In this document: positions 7,943 to 15,746 of the stretch, piece by piece | Layout of the letters: the number at the start of each line of letters is the position of its first letter | Position numbering within the stretch: position 1 is the stretch's first letter | Source: CAZILN01 sp964540005 | GTDB taxonomy: Bacteria; Bacteroidota; Bacteroidia; Bacteroidales; SM23-62 | Length of the DNA: 25,352 nt | Direction: 5' to 3' | NCBI GenBank assembly: GCA_964540005.1 | Contig: CAZILN010000273.1 | Span: 1-25,352 of the forward strand | Made by a program: the position numbers and the translations under genes | Notes under the pieces: model-generated | Told to the model about the DNA's origin: nothing | The model's input: the letters and a program-made list of their open reading frames with translations, nothing else | Database searches by the model: none

Positions 7943-9193
7943 TTAGGATATTTTCTTAATTATAACCGATGCGTTATGACCGCCAAATCCGAATGTATTA
8001 CTTAAAGCGGCATTTACAGTCCTCTTCTGTGCCTTGTTAGAAGTATAATTCAGTTTATTGTCAAGCTCAGGATCTTCAGTCTGTTGGTTTATGGTTGGCG
8101 GTATAATATCATGAACAATAGCCATAATAGTTGCTATGGCTTCTATGGCTCCTGCTGCACCCAGCAGGTGACCGGTCATTGATTTGGTGGCACTGATATT
8201 CATCTTATATGCATGTTCACCAAAAACACTTTTAATGGCTTTTACTTCTGAAATGTCACCGAGCGGGGTGGCAGTACCATGAACATTGATATAATCAATT
8301 TCAGTCGGATCCATTCCGGCGTGATTCAATGCATTTTGCATGACCAGTCTGGCACCTAAACCATCCGGATGAGGAGCAGTGAGGTGAAAGGCATCAGCAG
8401 ACATACCTACACCTGCCAGCTCGGCATAAATGTGGGCCCCTCTTGCTTTTGCATGTTCATAGGTTTCAAGCACTAGTCCACCTCCGCCTTCTCCCATTAC
8501 AAAACCATCCCTGTCTTTATCAAGGGGACGTGAGGCAGATTTGTAATTGTCATTGTTGGTGGACATGGCCATCATGGAATTGAATCCGCCTATACCCGCT
8601 TCAGTTATGGCTGCTTCCGAACCACCGCAGATCATCATATCTGCATGACCAAGTTGAATTAGAGATGAGGCATCGATGATAGCATTGGTTGAGGAAGCAC
8701 AGGCAGATACGGTAGCATAATTTGGTCCCCTGAACCCATACTTCATTGAGATCAGACCGGCAGCTATATCAATTATCATTTTGGGGATGAAGAATGGACT
8801 GTAATGTGGGATTTTTCCACCGCCGAAATATACCTCAAGTTCATCCTGGTAGGTCTTTATACCACCTATACCGGATGACCAGATAATACCAATCCTGTCT
8901 TTGTCAACAGTTTCTAGATCAATTCCCGAGTCTTCTACTGCCTCATGCGTTGCGAGCATAGCAAACTGGGAAAAACGATCAAGCTTTTTCAGTTCCTTCC
9001 TGTCAAAATGATCCGCAGGGTCGTAGTTTTTAACCTCACAGGCAAATCTGGTTTTGAATTTACTTGCATCAAAAAGTGTAATGAGTTCTGAGCCACTGAC
9101 CCCATTAACCAATCCTGCCCAGAATTCCTTCAGGTTATTACCAATAGGAGTTACGGCACCAATACCGGTAACGACTACCCGTTTCAGTTCCAT
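7943..9193 (-). CDS. fabF: 3-oxoacyl-ACP synthase II (KAS II)
   Basis: 416 aa, full family length. Condenses malonyl-ACP with acyl-ACP during fatty acid elongation. Catalytic triad: C165 in VSACASSTNAI, H305 in VHGTATPLGD and H342 in MTGHLLGAAG, with K337 in ATKSM. Gly-rich C-terminal NTFGFGGHNAS is also typical. It lies 25 nt after acpP, whose product is its carrier substrate, and 5 nt ahead of rnc. Transcription most likely starts at the promoter upstream of acpP. Confidence 0.98.
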   Translation of the reverse strand: MELKRVVVTGIGAVTPIGNNLKEFWAGLVNGVSGSELITLFDASKFKTRFACEVKNYDPADHFDRKELKKLDRFSQFAMLATHEAVEDSGIDLETVDKDRIGIIWSSGIGGIKTYQDELEVYFGGGKIPHYSPFFIPKMIIDIAAGLISMKYGFRGPNYATVSACASSTNAIIDASSLIQLGHADMMICGGSEAAITEAGIGGFNSMMAMSTNNDNYKSASRPLDKDRDGFVMGEGGGGLVLETYEHAKARGAHIYAELAGVGMSADAFHLTAPHPDGLGARLVMQNALNHAGMDPTEIDYINVHGTATPLGDISEVKAIKSVFGEHAYKMNISATKSMTGHLLGAAGAIEAIATIMAIVHDIIPPTINQQTEDPELDNKLNYTSNKAQKRTVNAALSNTFGFGGHNASVIIKKIS

Positions 9194-9218
9194 TCTATCA
9201 GTATTTTAAAAAGGGAGA

Positions 9219-9455
9219 TTATTTGGCGTTGTCTTCGATATACTTTGTAGCCTCACCAACAGTACTGATGCCTTCGGCCTGGTCATCGGGAATACCAATA
9301 TTGAATTCTTTTTCGAATTCCATGATCAGCTCAACCGTGTCAAGCGAATCTGCTCCCAGATCATTTGTGAAGCTGGCTTCGGGAGTGACTTCGTTTTCAT
9401 CAACACCTAACTTGTCAACAATGATGGCTTTAACTCTGGATGCAATGTCTGACAT
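9219..9455 (-). CDS. acpP: Acyl carrier protein
   Basis: 78 aa, acidic, four-helix carrier of acyl chains in fatty acid synthesis. The 4'-phosphopantetheine attachment serine is S37 in the canonical DLGADSLDTVELIMEFE segment. First gene of the acpP-fabF-rnc operon, with a well-formed Bacteroidota promoter upstream. The leader (9456 to about 9500) is AT-rich with no Shine-Dalgarno sequence, as usual for strongly expressed genes in this phylum. Confidence 0.99.
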   Translation of the reverse strand: MSDIASRVKAIIVDKLGVDENEVTPEASFTNDLGADSLDTVELIMEFEKEFNIGIPDDQAEGISTVGEATKYIEDNAK

Positions 9456-9507
9456 AGTTGTAAGTTTTAATTAATACTTATTTTGTTTTGAAAAATAACG
9501 CTGCAAA

Positions 9508-9538
9508 GAAATGTATTTCCTTTTTAAAAACAAACAAA
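9508..9538 (-). promoter_or_regulatory. Bacteroidota-type promoter of the acpP-fabF-rnc operon
   Basis: On the minus strand, TTTG (9535-9538) is followed by exactly 19 nt and then TACATTTC (9508-9515), which matches TAnnTTTG except for the last base. This is the sigma-ABfr consensus spacing. Transcription would begin near 9500, giving a leader of about 45 nt. Confidence 0.65.
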
Positions 9539-9643
9539 AAAATGTTTTTGTTGAGGTAAAAATATAATAATTTGCATTTATTTATTACAAAATACTCAAA
9601 AATTCGATGAGCGTATTATCATTTAGAATAATTATACAAAGAG

Positions 9644-10219
9644 ATGAATGTTAAGAAAATAGCCATCTTTGCCTCTGGTTCAGGGACCAACGCTGGGAAC
9701 ATCGCCAGATACTTCAATGACAGGGATTATGCTGAAATAAGCCTGATCCTGACAAACAAACCTGATGCTCCCGTACTTCAGAGAGCAAAAAACTATAACA
9801 TAGCATCGGTGGTTTTTGACCGGCATACATTCTACGAAACCGACGAGATCATAAACCTGCTCAGCAATAATAATATTCATTTAGTAGTACTGGCTGGATT
9901 TCTCTGGCTGGTTCCACAGAATATACTCAGGAACTTTTCTCAGAGGATAATCAACATCCATCCGGCCCTACTTCCCAAATACGGAGGAAAAGGGATGTAC
10001 GGAAGAAGGGTGCATGAAGCAATAATTGAAAATGGGGAAAAAGAATCAGGGATCACCATCCACTGGGTGAATGAAGAATATGACAAAGGAGATATCATTT
10101 TTCAGGCAACCTGCCGGGTCATGCCATCGGATACTCCTGAAAGCCTGGCTGCCAGGGTGCATGAACTGGAATACAAACACTTCCCGGAGGTTATCGATAA
10201 ATTAATTCTGGATAGCTGA
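9644..10219 (+). CDS. purN: Phosphoribosylglycinamide formyltransferase
   Basis: 191 aa. Transfers the formyl group of 10-formyl-THF to GAR in step three of purine synthesis. Phosphate-binding loop ASGSGTN (10-16), catalytic N104 and H106 in NIHPALLPKYGG, and D147 in EEYDKGD (matching the catalytic Asp of the E. coli enzyme) are all present. It is divergent from acpP across 188 bp and its 3' end overlaps the convergent M23 peptidase gene by 18 bp. I see no convincing promoter of its own; the upstream DNA is very AT-rich. Confidence 0.97.
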   Translation: MNVKKIAIFASGSGTNAGNIARYFNDRDYAEISLILTNKPDAPVLQRAKNYNIASVVFDRHTFYETDEIINLLSNNNIHLVVLAGFLWLVPQNILRNFSQRIINIHPALLPKYGGKGMYGRRVHEAIIENGEKESGITIHWVNEEYDKGDIIFQATCRVMPSDTPESLAARVHELEYKHFPEVIDKLILDS

Positions 10220-11506
10220 ATTTTTCGCCTGCTCAATTGATGCAGTATCCGGTTCGGGCAGGCTGATCATTTCCAGACTCCTGATAACATCAGCTTTAAC
10301 AGAGTCGTATTCCGACTGCTTATTTTCTTTTACGGGTTCTACAGGAGGGGCTTCGACTTTTAAGGGGTCCACTGTATATCCGTTTTTATAAAAACGAAAA
10401 TCCAGATGGGGGCCTGTCGACAAGCCGGTGCTTCCCACGTAACCGATCAGATCACCCTGTTTAACATATTTACCCGGACTAATACCCTTACCATAACGAC
10501 TCAGGTGAAGGTATGCCGTGGAATAGACCGAGTTGTGTTTAATCCTCACCATGTTTCCGGAGGATTTATTATAGGCGGCTTTAATGATCTCTCCGTCTCC
10601 TATGGCATATACCGGAGTGCCTGCAGGGGCTGCATAATCCACTCCCAGATGGGGCCGCCTGATTTTCAGGATGGGATGCATGCGGCTGTGAGAGTACCTG
10701 GAACTGATCCTGGAAAACCTGAGTGGTGCTTTAAGAAAGGCTTTCCTCAGGCTGTTCCCTTCCTCATCAAAGTATGATTCCACACTATCCTGCATAAACG
10801 GAATGGCATAAAAATCTGTTCCCGCATGACTGAACCAGGCACCATGGATCTTACCCACACCGACATAGGCAGAATCAGTGTAATGCTCATCATAGATTAT
10901 TTTAAAAGCATCTCCTTCATGCAGGCCAAAAAAGTCTATGCTCCAGGCAAAGATCTCGGATAATTCGAAAGCAAGCATGGGATCCAGTTTACGGTCGATC
11001 ATTGCGTTCCATAGAGAGGATGTTATCTGTCCGGATCCTGTCATAGTCCTGATACTGATCTCCTTGTTCTCATAACGGATAATTATGGAATCATTAAGTT
11101 CAATAAAAAGGTAATTAACAGGAGTGTGCTCATATACAAAGTAACGGGCAGATTGTAAACTGTCTTTTGTGCAGTATAACTTGTAAGGTTTACCCGCCCT
11201 GATCTTTCTCAGATCAAAAATTCCCCTGGAGCGGGCTGCAATCCTGTCTATTGTTCTGGCAGGCACATGGTGATTTGCCAGTATCCCTGAGAGGGTCTGG
11301 TTTTTTTCTACCTTGCCTGTAATGATGATAAAGGAATCCACAGCTATCCCATATTCCCTTATTATGACAGGTTCATGCTTTACAGTATCAGCATACTCTA
11401 TTAAAATGCCCTCTTCACTTCTATGCTGGAAACCCAGCCTGTAAATCAGGACAACTGATACAATGAAAACAACTATAACTATAAGGATTAACCAGGCTCT
11501 TTTCAC
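10202..11506 (-). CDS. Membrane-anchored M23 (LytM) family metallopeptidase
   Basis: 434 aa from GTG at 11506. One N-terminal TM at about 4-22, then an OapA/LysM-like region (about 62-110, with KNQTLSGILANHHVP and IRAGKPYKLYC), then the LytM domain at about 265-383. Zinc ligands H286 and D290 lie in RPHLGVDYAAP, and catalytic H334 in YLHLSRYG. The last motif reads GPHLDF (H367, D369), so Asp stands where most M23 enzymes have the second His of HxH. I recall this variant as frequent in Bacteroidota, so the protein may still be active. Expected role: cleavage of peptidoglycan cross-links in the periplasm. The 50-residue tail is Pro/Glu-rich and probably disordered. It follows leuS by 9 nt and overlaps convergent purN by 18 bp. 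Confidence 0.93.
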   Translation of the reverse strand: MKRAWLILIVIVVFIVSVVLIYRLGFQHRSEEGILIEYADTVKHEPVIIREYGIAVDSFIIITGKVEKNQTLSGILANHHVPARTIDRIAARSRGIFDLRKIRAGKPYKLYCTKDSLQSARYFVYEHTPVNYLFIELNDSIIIRYENKEISIRTMTGSGQITSSLWNAMIDRKLDPMLAFELSEIFAWSIDFFGLHEGDAFKIIYDEHYTDSAYVGVGKIHGAWFSHAGTDFYAIPFMQDSVESYFDEEGNSLRKAFLKAPLRFSRISSRYSHSRMHPILKIRRPHLGVDYAAPAGTPVYAIGDGEIIKAAYNKSSGNMVRIKHNSVYSTAYLHLSRYGKGISPGKYVKQGDLIGYVGSTGLSTGPHLDFRFYKNGYTVDPLKVEAPPVEPVKENKQSEYDSVKADVIRSLEMISLPEPDTASIEQAKNSAIQN

Positions 11507-11515
11507 AGCTGCTTG

Positions 11516-14170
11516 TTAGATGACTACATTGACAATCTTTCCGGGTACAACTATTACTTTTTTTGCTTTTTCCCCGCTGAGCCATTTTTGTGCTGATTCG
11601 TGTGCCAGTACTGCCTTCTCGATCCCGGGTTTGTCCATTGACAGGGGCAGTTCAATCTTAAACCGGAGCTTGCCATTGAAGGAAACAGGATATTCAAAAA
11701 CATCCACTACCAGGTATTCCTCGGAATATCCCGGCCAGGGATGTTCGGCAAGTGAAGGGGGTTGTCCGTGTATCTCCCATAATTCCTCCGCCAGATGTGG
11801 TGCAAAGGGGGACAGCACCTTTATAAAGTCTAGTGCCGTTGCTTCAGTTATACTCCCCAGTTTAATGCAATGATTGGTGAAGATCATCATCTGGGAAATG
11901 GCCGTGTTGAATTTCAGCTCCTCGATATCATTCTGAACTTTCTTAATGGTCTGGTGCAGTATTTTAAGTGTTTCAGCCTGCTCTTCGCCTGTAACAATAT
12001 GATCTGTATCACCAAAGAATTTCCATGCTCTTCCAAGGAAGTTGAAAACTCCTTTAACTCCCTGTTCCGCCCAGGGTTTGGTAGCATCAAGCGGTCCCAT
12101 GAACATCTCGTACAGCCTCAGTGAATCGGCTCCGTAACTTGCTACCACGTCATCCGGATTGATAACGTTCTTGAGGGATTTGGACATTTTGGCCACTATT
12201 TGCTGCAATTCTTCCCCGGTCTGTATATGGTAGTATTTCCCGTCCTTTTCCTCTATCATATCGGAGCTGACCTTGGCACCCGAGGAGGATTCGTAAGCAA
12301 AGGCCAGTATCATACCCTGATTGAAAAGCTTCGTATATGGCTCATCGGTGGACACAATTCCCAGGTCATACAGTACTTTATGCCAGAAACGGCTGTACAG
12401 CAAGTGAAGAACTGCATGTTCCGCTCCGCCTATATAGAGATCCACAGGCATCCAGTATTTTTCCTTTTCCGGCGAAAACGGAGCCTGCTGATTATCAGGA
12501 TCCAGGTACCTGAGGTAATACCAGCATGATCCTGCCCATTGAGGCATAGTATTGGTTTCGCGGCGGCCCCTGCGGCCATTGCTGTCGGTAACTGTGAGCC
12601 ATTCACTGGCATTGGCCAGGGGCGACTGTCCGTCATCCCCGGGCTGGTATTTTTCCAGTTCGGGTAATTCAAGTGGCAGATCCTCATCAGGAATAAGGCT
12701 AATTTCTCCGTCTTCCCAGTGAATGACCGGGAAAGGTTCACCCCAGTACCTTTGCCTGCTGAACAGCCAGTCGCGTAATTTATAAGTCACAGCTGCCTTG
12801 CCCAGACCCTTCTTCTCCAGCCAGGCATTAATGGCTGCAATACCTTCTTCCTTGTTCATGCCATCGATGCTGAGTCCGGTTACAGGATCAGAAGAGTTAA
12901 TGAATTTCCCGTCCTCGGTCCAGGGAGCCTTATTCTGAAGAATCTTCTGGCGTAATTCATCTTCAGCTTCTTCAGGATCCATGATGCATCTTATGGGCAG
13001 CTCAAATTTTTCGGCAAACTCAAAATCCCTGGTGTCATGAGCCGGAACAGCCATAATGGCCCCTGTACCATAGCCCGTGAGCACATAATCTGCCACCCAG
13101 ATGGGTATCCTTTCATTATTCACTGGATTAATGGCATTGGAACCGGTAAATACCCCGGTTTTTTCCTTTGCCAGGTCGGTACGGTCGAGATCGGATTTCA
13201 GTGCTGAAGCCTTGACATAGGCCCGGACTTTTTCAATATTCTCACTGATCGTCAATTCATCCACCAGCTCATGTTCAGGGGCCAGTACCATATAAGTGGA
13301 TCCGAACAGGGTATCAGGACGGGTAGTAAAAACCCTTATACTGCGTTCGCCTCTTTCCACTTTAAAATCAACTTCTGCACCTACCGACCGGCCTATCCAG
13401 TTTCTTTGCTGGTCCTTGATCCCCTCGGACCAGTCAAGCTGATCCAGGCCTTCGAGTAGTCTTTCAGCATAATGGGGAATCCGAAGCATCCACTGCTTAA
13501 GATTCTTTTTTATGACGGGATTTCCGCATTTTTCGTGGCTTCCGTCGGTCAGTACCTCTTCGTTGGAACATACAATCTGACAACTTGTACAGTACCATAC
13601 CTGTGCATTGGCATAATAAGCCAGGCGTTTTTCGCCAACATAGGTTCTGATGGCTTCACTGTCCTGTTTCTTCATATCATCAGGTATTTCCAGTTCCGTT
13701 ATAGGTCTGCCCTTTTCTAAATCAGCATCAAACCATGTATTGTAGAGCCGGGTGAATATCCACTGGGTCCATTTGAAATAGCCCGGATCGGTAGTCTTGA
13801 TCTCCCTGTCCCAGTCATAACCAAGACCCAGGGATTTGATCTGTCTGCGGAATGTATCACAGTTATCATCCGTAGTAACAGACGGATGAGTCCCTGTCTC
13901 GATGGCATACTGTTCAGCCGGTAATCCAAAGGCATCCCAGCCCATGGGATGAAGCACGTTGAATCCTCTCATTTTCTTGTACCGTGCTACAATGTCTGTT
14001 GCAGTATAGCCTTCAGGATGACCCACATGCAGCCCGCTCCCGGAAGGGTAGGGGAACATGTCAAGAATATAGAACTTTTCCTTAGCAGGATCGGCTTCCA
14101 CGCTGAAAGTCTTATTCTTTTCCCAGTACTGTTGCCATTTCTTCTCTATCTTGGTGAAATTGTATTCCAT
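11516..14170 (-). CDS. leuS: Leucyl-tRNA synthetase
   Basis: 884 aa class I synthetase that charges tRNA-Leu. HIGH-type motif HVGH at 48-51 within FPYPSGSGLHVGHPEGY, zinc-knuckle cysteines around 194-215 (WYCTSC, then HEKCG), CP1 editing domain with TTRPDTLFG (282-290) and YGTGAIMAVPAHD (367-379), signature KMSKS at 661-665, then the anticodon-binding and C-terminal domains. All parts are intact and the length is normal. It is followed by the M23 peptidase gene after 9 nt. A TAnnTTTG-type promoter lies about 53 nt upstream of the ATG. Confidence 0.99.
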   Translation of the reverse strand: MEYNFTKIEKKWQQYWEKNKTFSVEADPAKEKFYILDMFPYPSGSGLHVGHPEGYTATDIVARYKKMRGFNVLHPMGWDAFGLPAEQYAIETGTHPSVTTDDNCDTFRRQIKSLGLGYDWDREIKTTDPGYFKWTQWIFTRLYNTWFDADLEKGRPITELEIPDDMKKQDSEAIRTYVGEKRLAYYANAQVWYCTSCQIVCSNEEVLTDGSHEKCGNPVIKKNLKQWMLRIPHYAERLLEGLDQLDWSEGIKDQQRNWIGRSVGAEVDFKVERGERSIRVFTTRPDTLFGSTYMVLAPEHELVDELTISENIEKVRAYVKASALKSDLDRTDLAKEKTGVFTGSNAINPVNNERIPIWVADYVLTGYGTGAIMAVPAHDTRDFEFAEKFELPIRCIMDPEEAEDELRQKILQNKAPWTEDGKFINSSDPVTGLSIDGMNKEEGIAAINAWLEKKGLGKAAVTYKLRDWLFSRQRYWGEPFPVIHWEDGEISLIPDEDLPLELPELEKYQPGDDGQSPLANASEWLTVTDSNGRRGRRETNTMPQWAGSCWYYLRYLDPDNQQAPFSPEKEKYWMPVDLYIGGAEHAVLHLLYSRFWHKVLYDLGIVSTDEPYTKLFNQGMILAFAYESSSGAKVSSDMIEEKDGKYYHIQTGEELQQIVAKMSKSLKNVINPDDVVASYGADSLRLYEMFMGPLDATKPWAEQGVKGVFNFLGRAWKFFGDTDHIVTGEEQAETLKILHQTIKKVQNDIEELKFNTAISQMMIFTNHCIKLGSITEATALDFIKVLSPFAPHLAEELWEIHGQPPSLAEHPWPGYSEEYLVVDVFEYPVSFNGKLRFKIELPLSMDKPGIEKAVLAHESAQKWLSGEKAKKVIVVPGKIVNVVI

Positions 14171-14222
14171 AACCAGCTAAAAAACAGAAAGTTTACTATG
14201 AAGTTTTGATTTTAGGAAGATA

Positions 14223-14252
14223 CAAAAGTATAAAATCCTCAGCGTTAATAAA
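14223..14252 (-). promoter_or_regulatory. Putative leuS promoter
   Basis: Minus-strand TACTTTTG (14223-14230) is a perfect TAnnTTTG -7 element; TTTA (14249-14252) lies 18 nt upstream as a weak -33 element. The predicted transcript start near 14215 gives a leader of about 45 nt. Confidence 0.5.
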
Positions 14253-14276
14253 TAGCAGACTTGAGAATTATTTTTT

Positions 14277-14284
14277 TAATTTTG
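14277..14284 (+). promoter_or_regulatory. Putative -7 element for tRNA-Arg
   Basis: TAATTTTG is a perfect TAnnTTTG match 51 nt upstream of the tRNA 5' end, but no TTTG occurs at the proper upstream distance. The 15-bp tandem repeat would lie within the transcribed leader. Confidence 0.35.
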
Positions 14285-14300
14285 CCAAACCGGAGATTTT

Positions 14301-14330
14301 GCGAACTTGTAACTTGCGAACTTGTAACTT
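14301..14330 (+). repeat. Exact 15-bp tandem duplication upstream of tRNA-Arg
   Basis: GCGAACTTGTAACTT occurs twice, head to tail, without a mismatch (14301-14315 and 14316-14330), ending 4 nt before the mature tRNA 5' end. It is not explained by a gene and is placed between the putative promoter and the tRNA. Confidence 0.95.
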
Positions 14331-14334
14331 CTAT

Positions 14335-14410
14335 GGTCCCGTAGTTCAATGGATAGAATGTCAGATTCCGGTTCTGAAGGTTGCGGGTTCGAGTCCCGCC
14401 GGGATCACCA
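14335..14410 (+). tRNA. tRNA-Arg(CCG)
   Basis: 76 nt cloverleaf: acceptor GGTCCCG (14335-14341) pairs with CGGGATC (14400-14406), anticodon stem TCAGA/TCTGA encloses loop TTCCGGT with anticodon CCG (reads CGG), and the T arm is GCGGG-TTCGAGT-CCCGC. The discriminator A and the 3' CCA are encoded. Its end lies 1 nt from the stop codon of the convergent SGNH gene. Confidence 0.97.
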
Positions 14411-14411
14411 A

Positions 14412-15683
14412 TTATTTCCGCTCATCCTCTGTTTCAAGGAGGTAGATGGCATCGAGAAGGAGCATGCTGTCGAGTGATATACCCTTTTTATCGGCTTTTT
14501 CCTGCACGGCTTCCAGCCATTCGGGGGAGTTCCTGATCTGGCTGATATACTGTTCGATCTTTTTTTGTGCTGAACTTTCCTGCCAGTGAAGATTTCGTTG
14601 TGAGACCTGATCCCTGAAGTCTGGTTCCGGGATTATCTTCATTATTTCTTCTGAGACCAGTCTGTTTAAATAGGTGGTTGGGTGCCCGTTTCTCGGGATG
14701 GCGTACCGGGATGCCTTGTATTCAGCAAAAGTAGTGTCGGCATCCCTGATATCAACATCGCAGATATAGGGTACATTGCGGGTCTCCATGAATTCCCTCA
14801 GAAAATCCAATCTCCAGTCCGGGGAATGATGGTGTTCGGGCTGGAAAATAAGTATGACATAATCAAGTTCGAGTTGTTCGAGTTTCAGCAAAACCCGTTC
14901 CAGTATCAAACCGTTTAATTCCAGCAGTTTGCTAATGTATTCCTCCCTGACTTTTTCCTTTGGCGAGAAGGGATATATTTTGCTTTTCCTGAGCCGGTTG
15001 AAAATATAGGATCTTATTTCAGGCCTGTTCTGTTCAAAATACTCTTCGGAAGTAAGGGTAATGGGGATTCCCTTAAGTTCCAGTCCCTCATCACCGATTA
15101 TAAAATATGGTTTTTGTGCGTCCCTGACAGAAAGCATGCAGCGGTCCATATCGGTAGTAAGCAGGCTGAAGATGACAAATGGATTTTCGAATCTCTCGAC
15201 AGACTGCTCAAACAGAAGGCAGATCTGGTCCACACCATACCCCCCCACGCCATAATTCAACAGGAAATTTCCAGAGCTGAAGGATGGATTTGAATTAAAT
15301 ATGTCCTGGAAGCAATCGACTGAATCTACACACTGGGCAAAGGAATCTCCATATAGCAAAACTGGTCGCCTGCCATTGAGATTAGACTCCTGCCCATGCC
15401 TGTAAGTGTTGTGATCAATCTGACCTGTCCAGCCAAGAAGGGGGTGAGGATTTTTAAGGTTAAAGTTCCTGTTGAACAGGTAATTCAGTTTCCAGAAATC
15501 TTCATTAAGGAAATCCTCGTTCCGGTTTTTTATATAAACTGCATAATTACGGGCGACCCTCAGGGATTTAAAAGCCTGGCTGTCGCTGAACAGCATAAAA
15601 CGAAGGGCCAGTTCCAGCAGGAAAATCGTCAGTGCTGTGGAAAATACCAGAAGAATGATATTGCCAAGTATTGATTTCTTCAT
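14412..15683 (-). CDS. Membrane-anchored SGNH/GDSL hydrolase-like protein (SxtL-like position)
   Basis: 423 aa. One N-terminal TM at about 7-31, so the body is probably periplasmic. SGNH hallmarks: block I GDSFAQ with nucleophile S114, Gly-containing block YGVGGYGVDQ (144-153), and a terminal H334 in NGHPTTYLN as candidate catalytic His (the usual D-x-x-H Asp is not obvious; N332 stands two residues before the His). The C-terminal 70 residues are charged and helical. Expected chemistry is esterase or acyl/carbamoyl-ester hydrolysis or transfer, with unknown substrate. It is the last gene of the carbamoyltransferase operon, 63 nt after it, and saxitoxin clusters likewise hold a GDSL protein (SxtL) with SxtI-J-K. 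Weakly conserved outside the motifs, so activity is uncertain. Confidence 0.8.
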   Translation of the reverse strand: MKKSILGNIILLVFSTALTIFLLELALRFMLFSDSQAFKSLRVARNYAVYIKNRNEDFLNEDFWKLNYLFNRNFNLKNPHPLLGWTGQIDHNTYRHGQESNLNGRRPVLLYGDSFAQCVDSVDCFQDIFNSNPSFSSGNFLLNYGVGGYGVDQICLLFEQSVERFENPFVIFSLLTTDMDRCMLSVRDAQKPYFIIGDEGLELKGIPITLTSEEYFEQNRPEIRSYIFNRLRKSKIYPFSPKEKVREEYISKLLELNGLILERVLLKLEQLELDYVILIFQPEHHHSPDWRLDFLREFMETRNVPYICDVDIRDADTTFAEYKASRYAIPRNGHPTTYLNRLVSEEIMKIIPEPDFRDQVSQRNLHWQESSAQKKIEQYISQIRNSPEWLEAVQEKADKKGISLDSMLLLDAIYLLETEDERK

Positions 15684-15746
15684 ACTATATGCAATCCGGT
15701 ATTCCTGTCATTCAGGATAACAAGGATACTCAGTTAGGTTTATTTA

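Noticed and set aside
9541..9643. Promoter for purN
   Set aside because: Several TTTG and TAAT words occur in AT-rich DNA, but none combines a correct TAnnTTTG with proper spacing.
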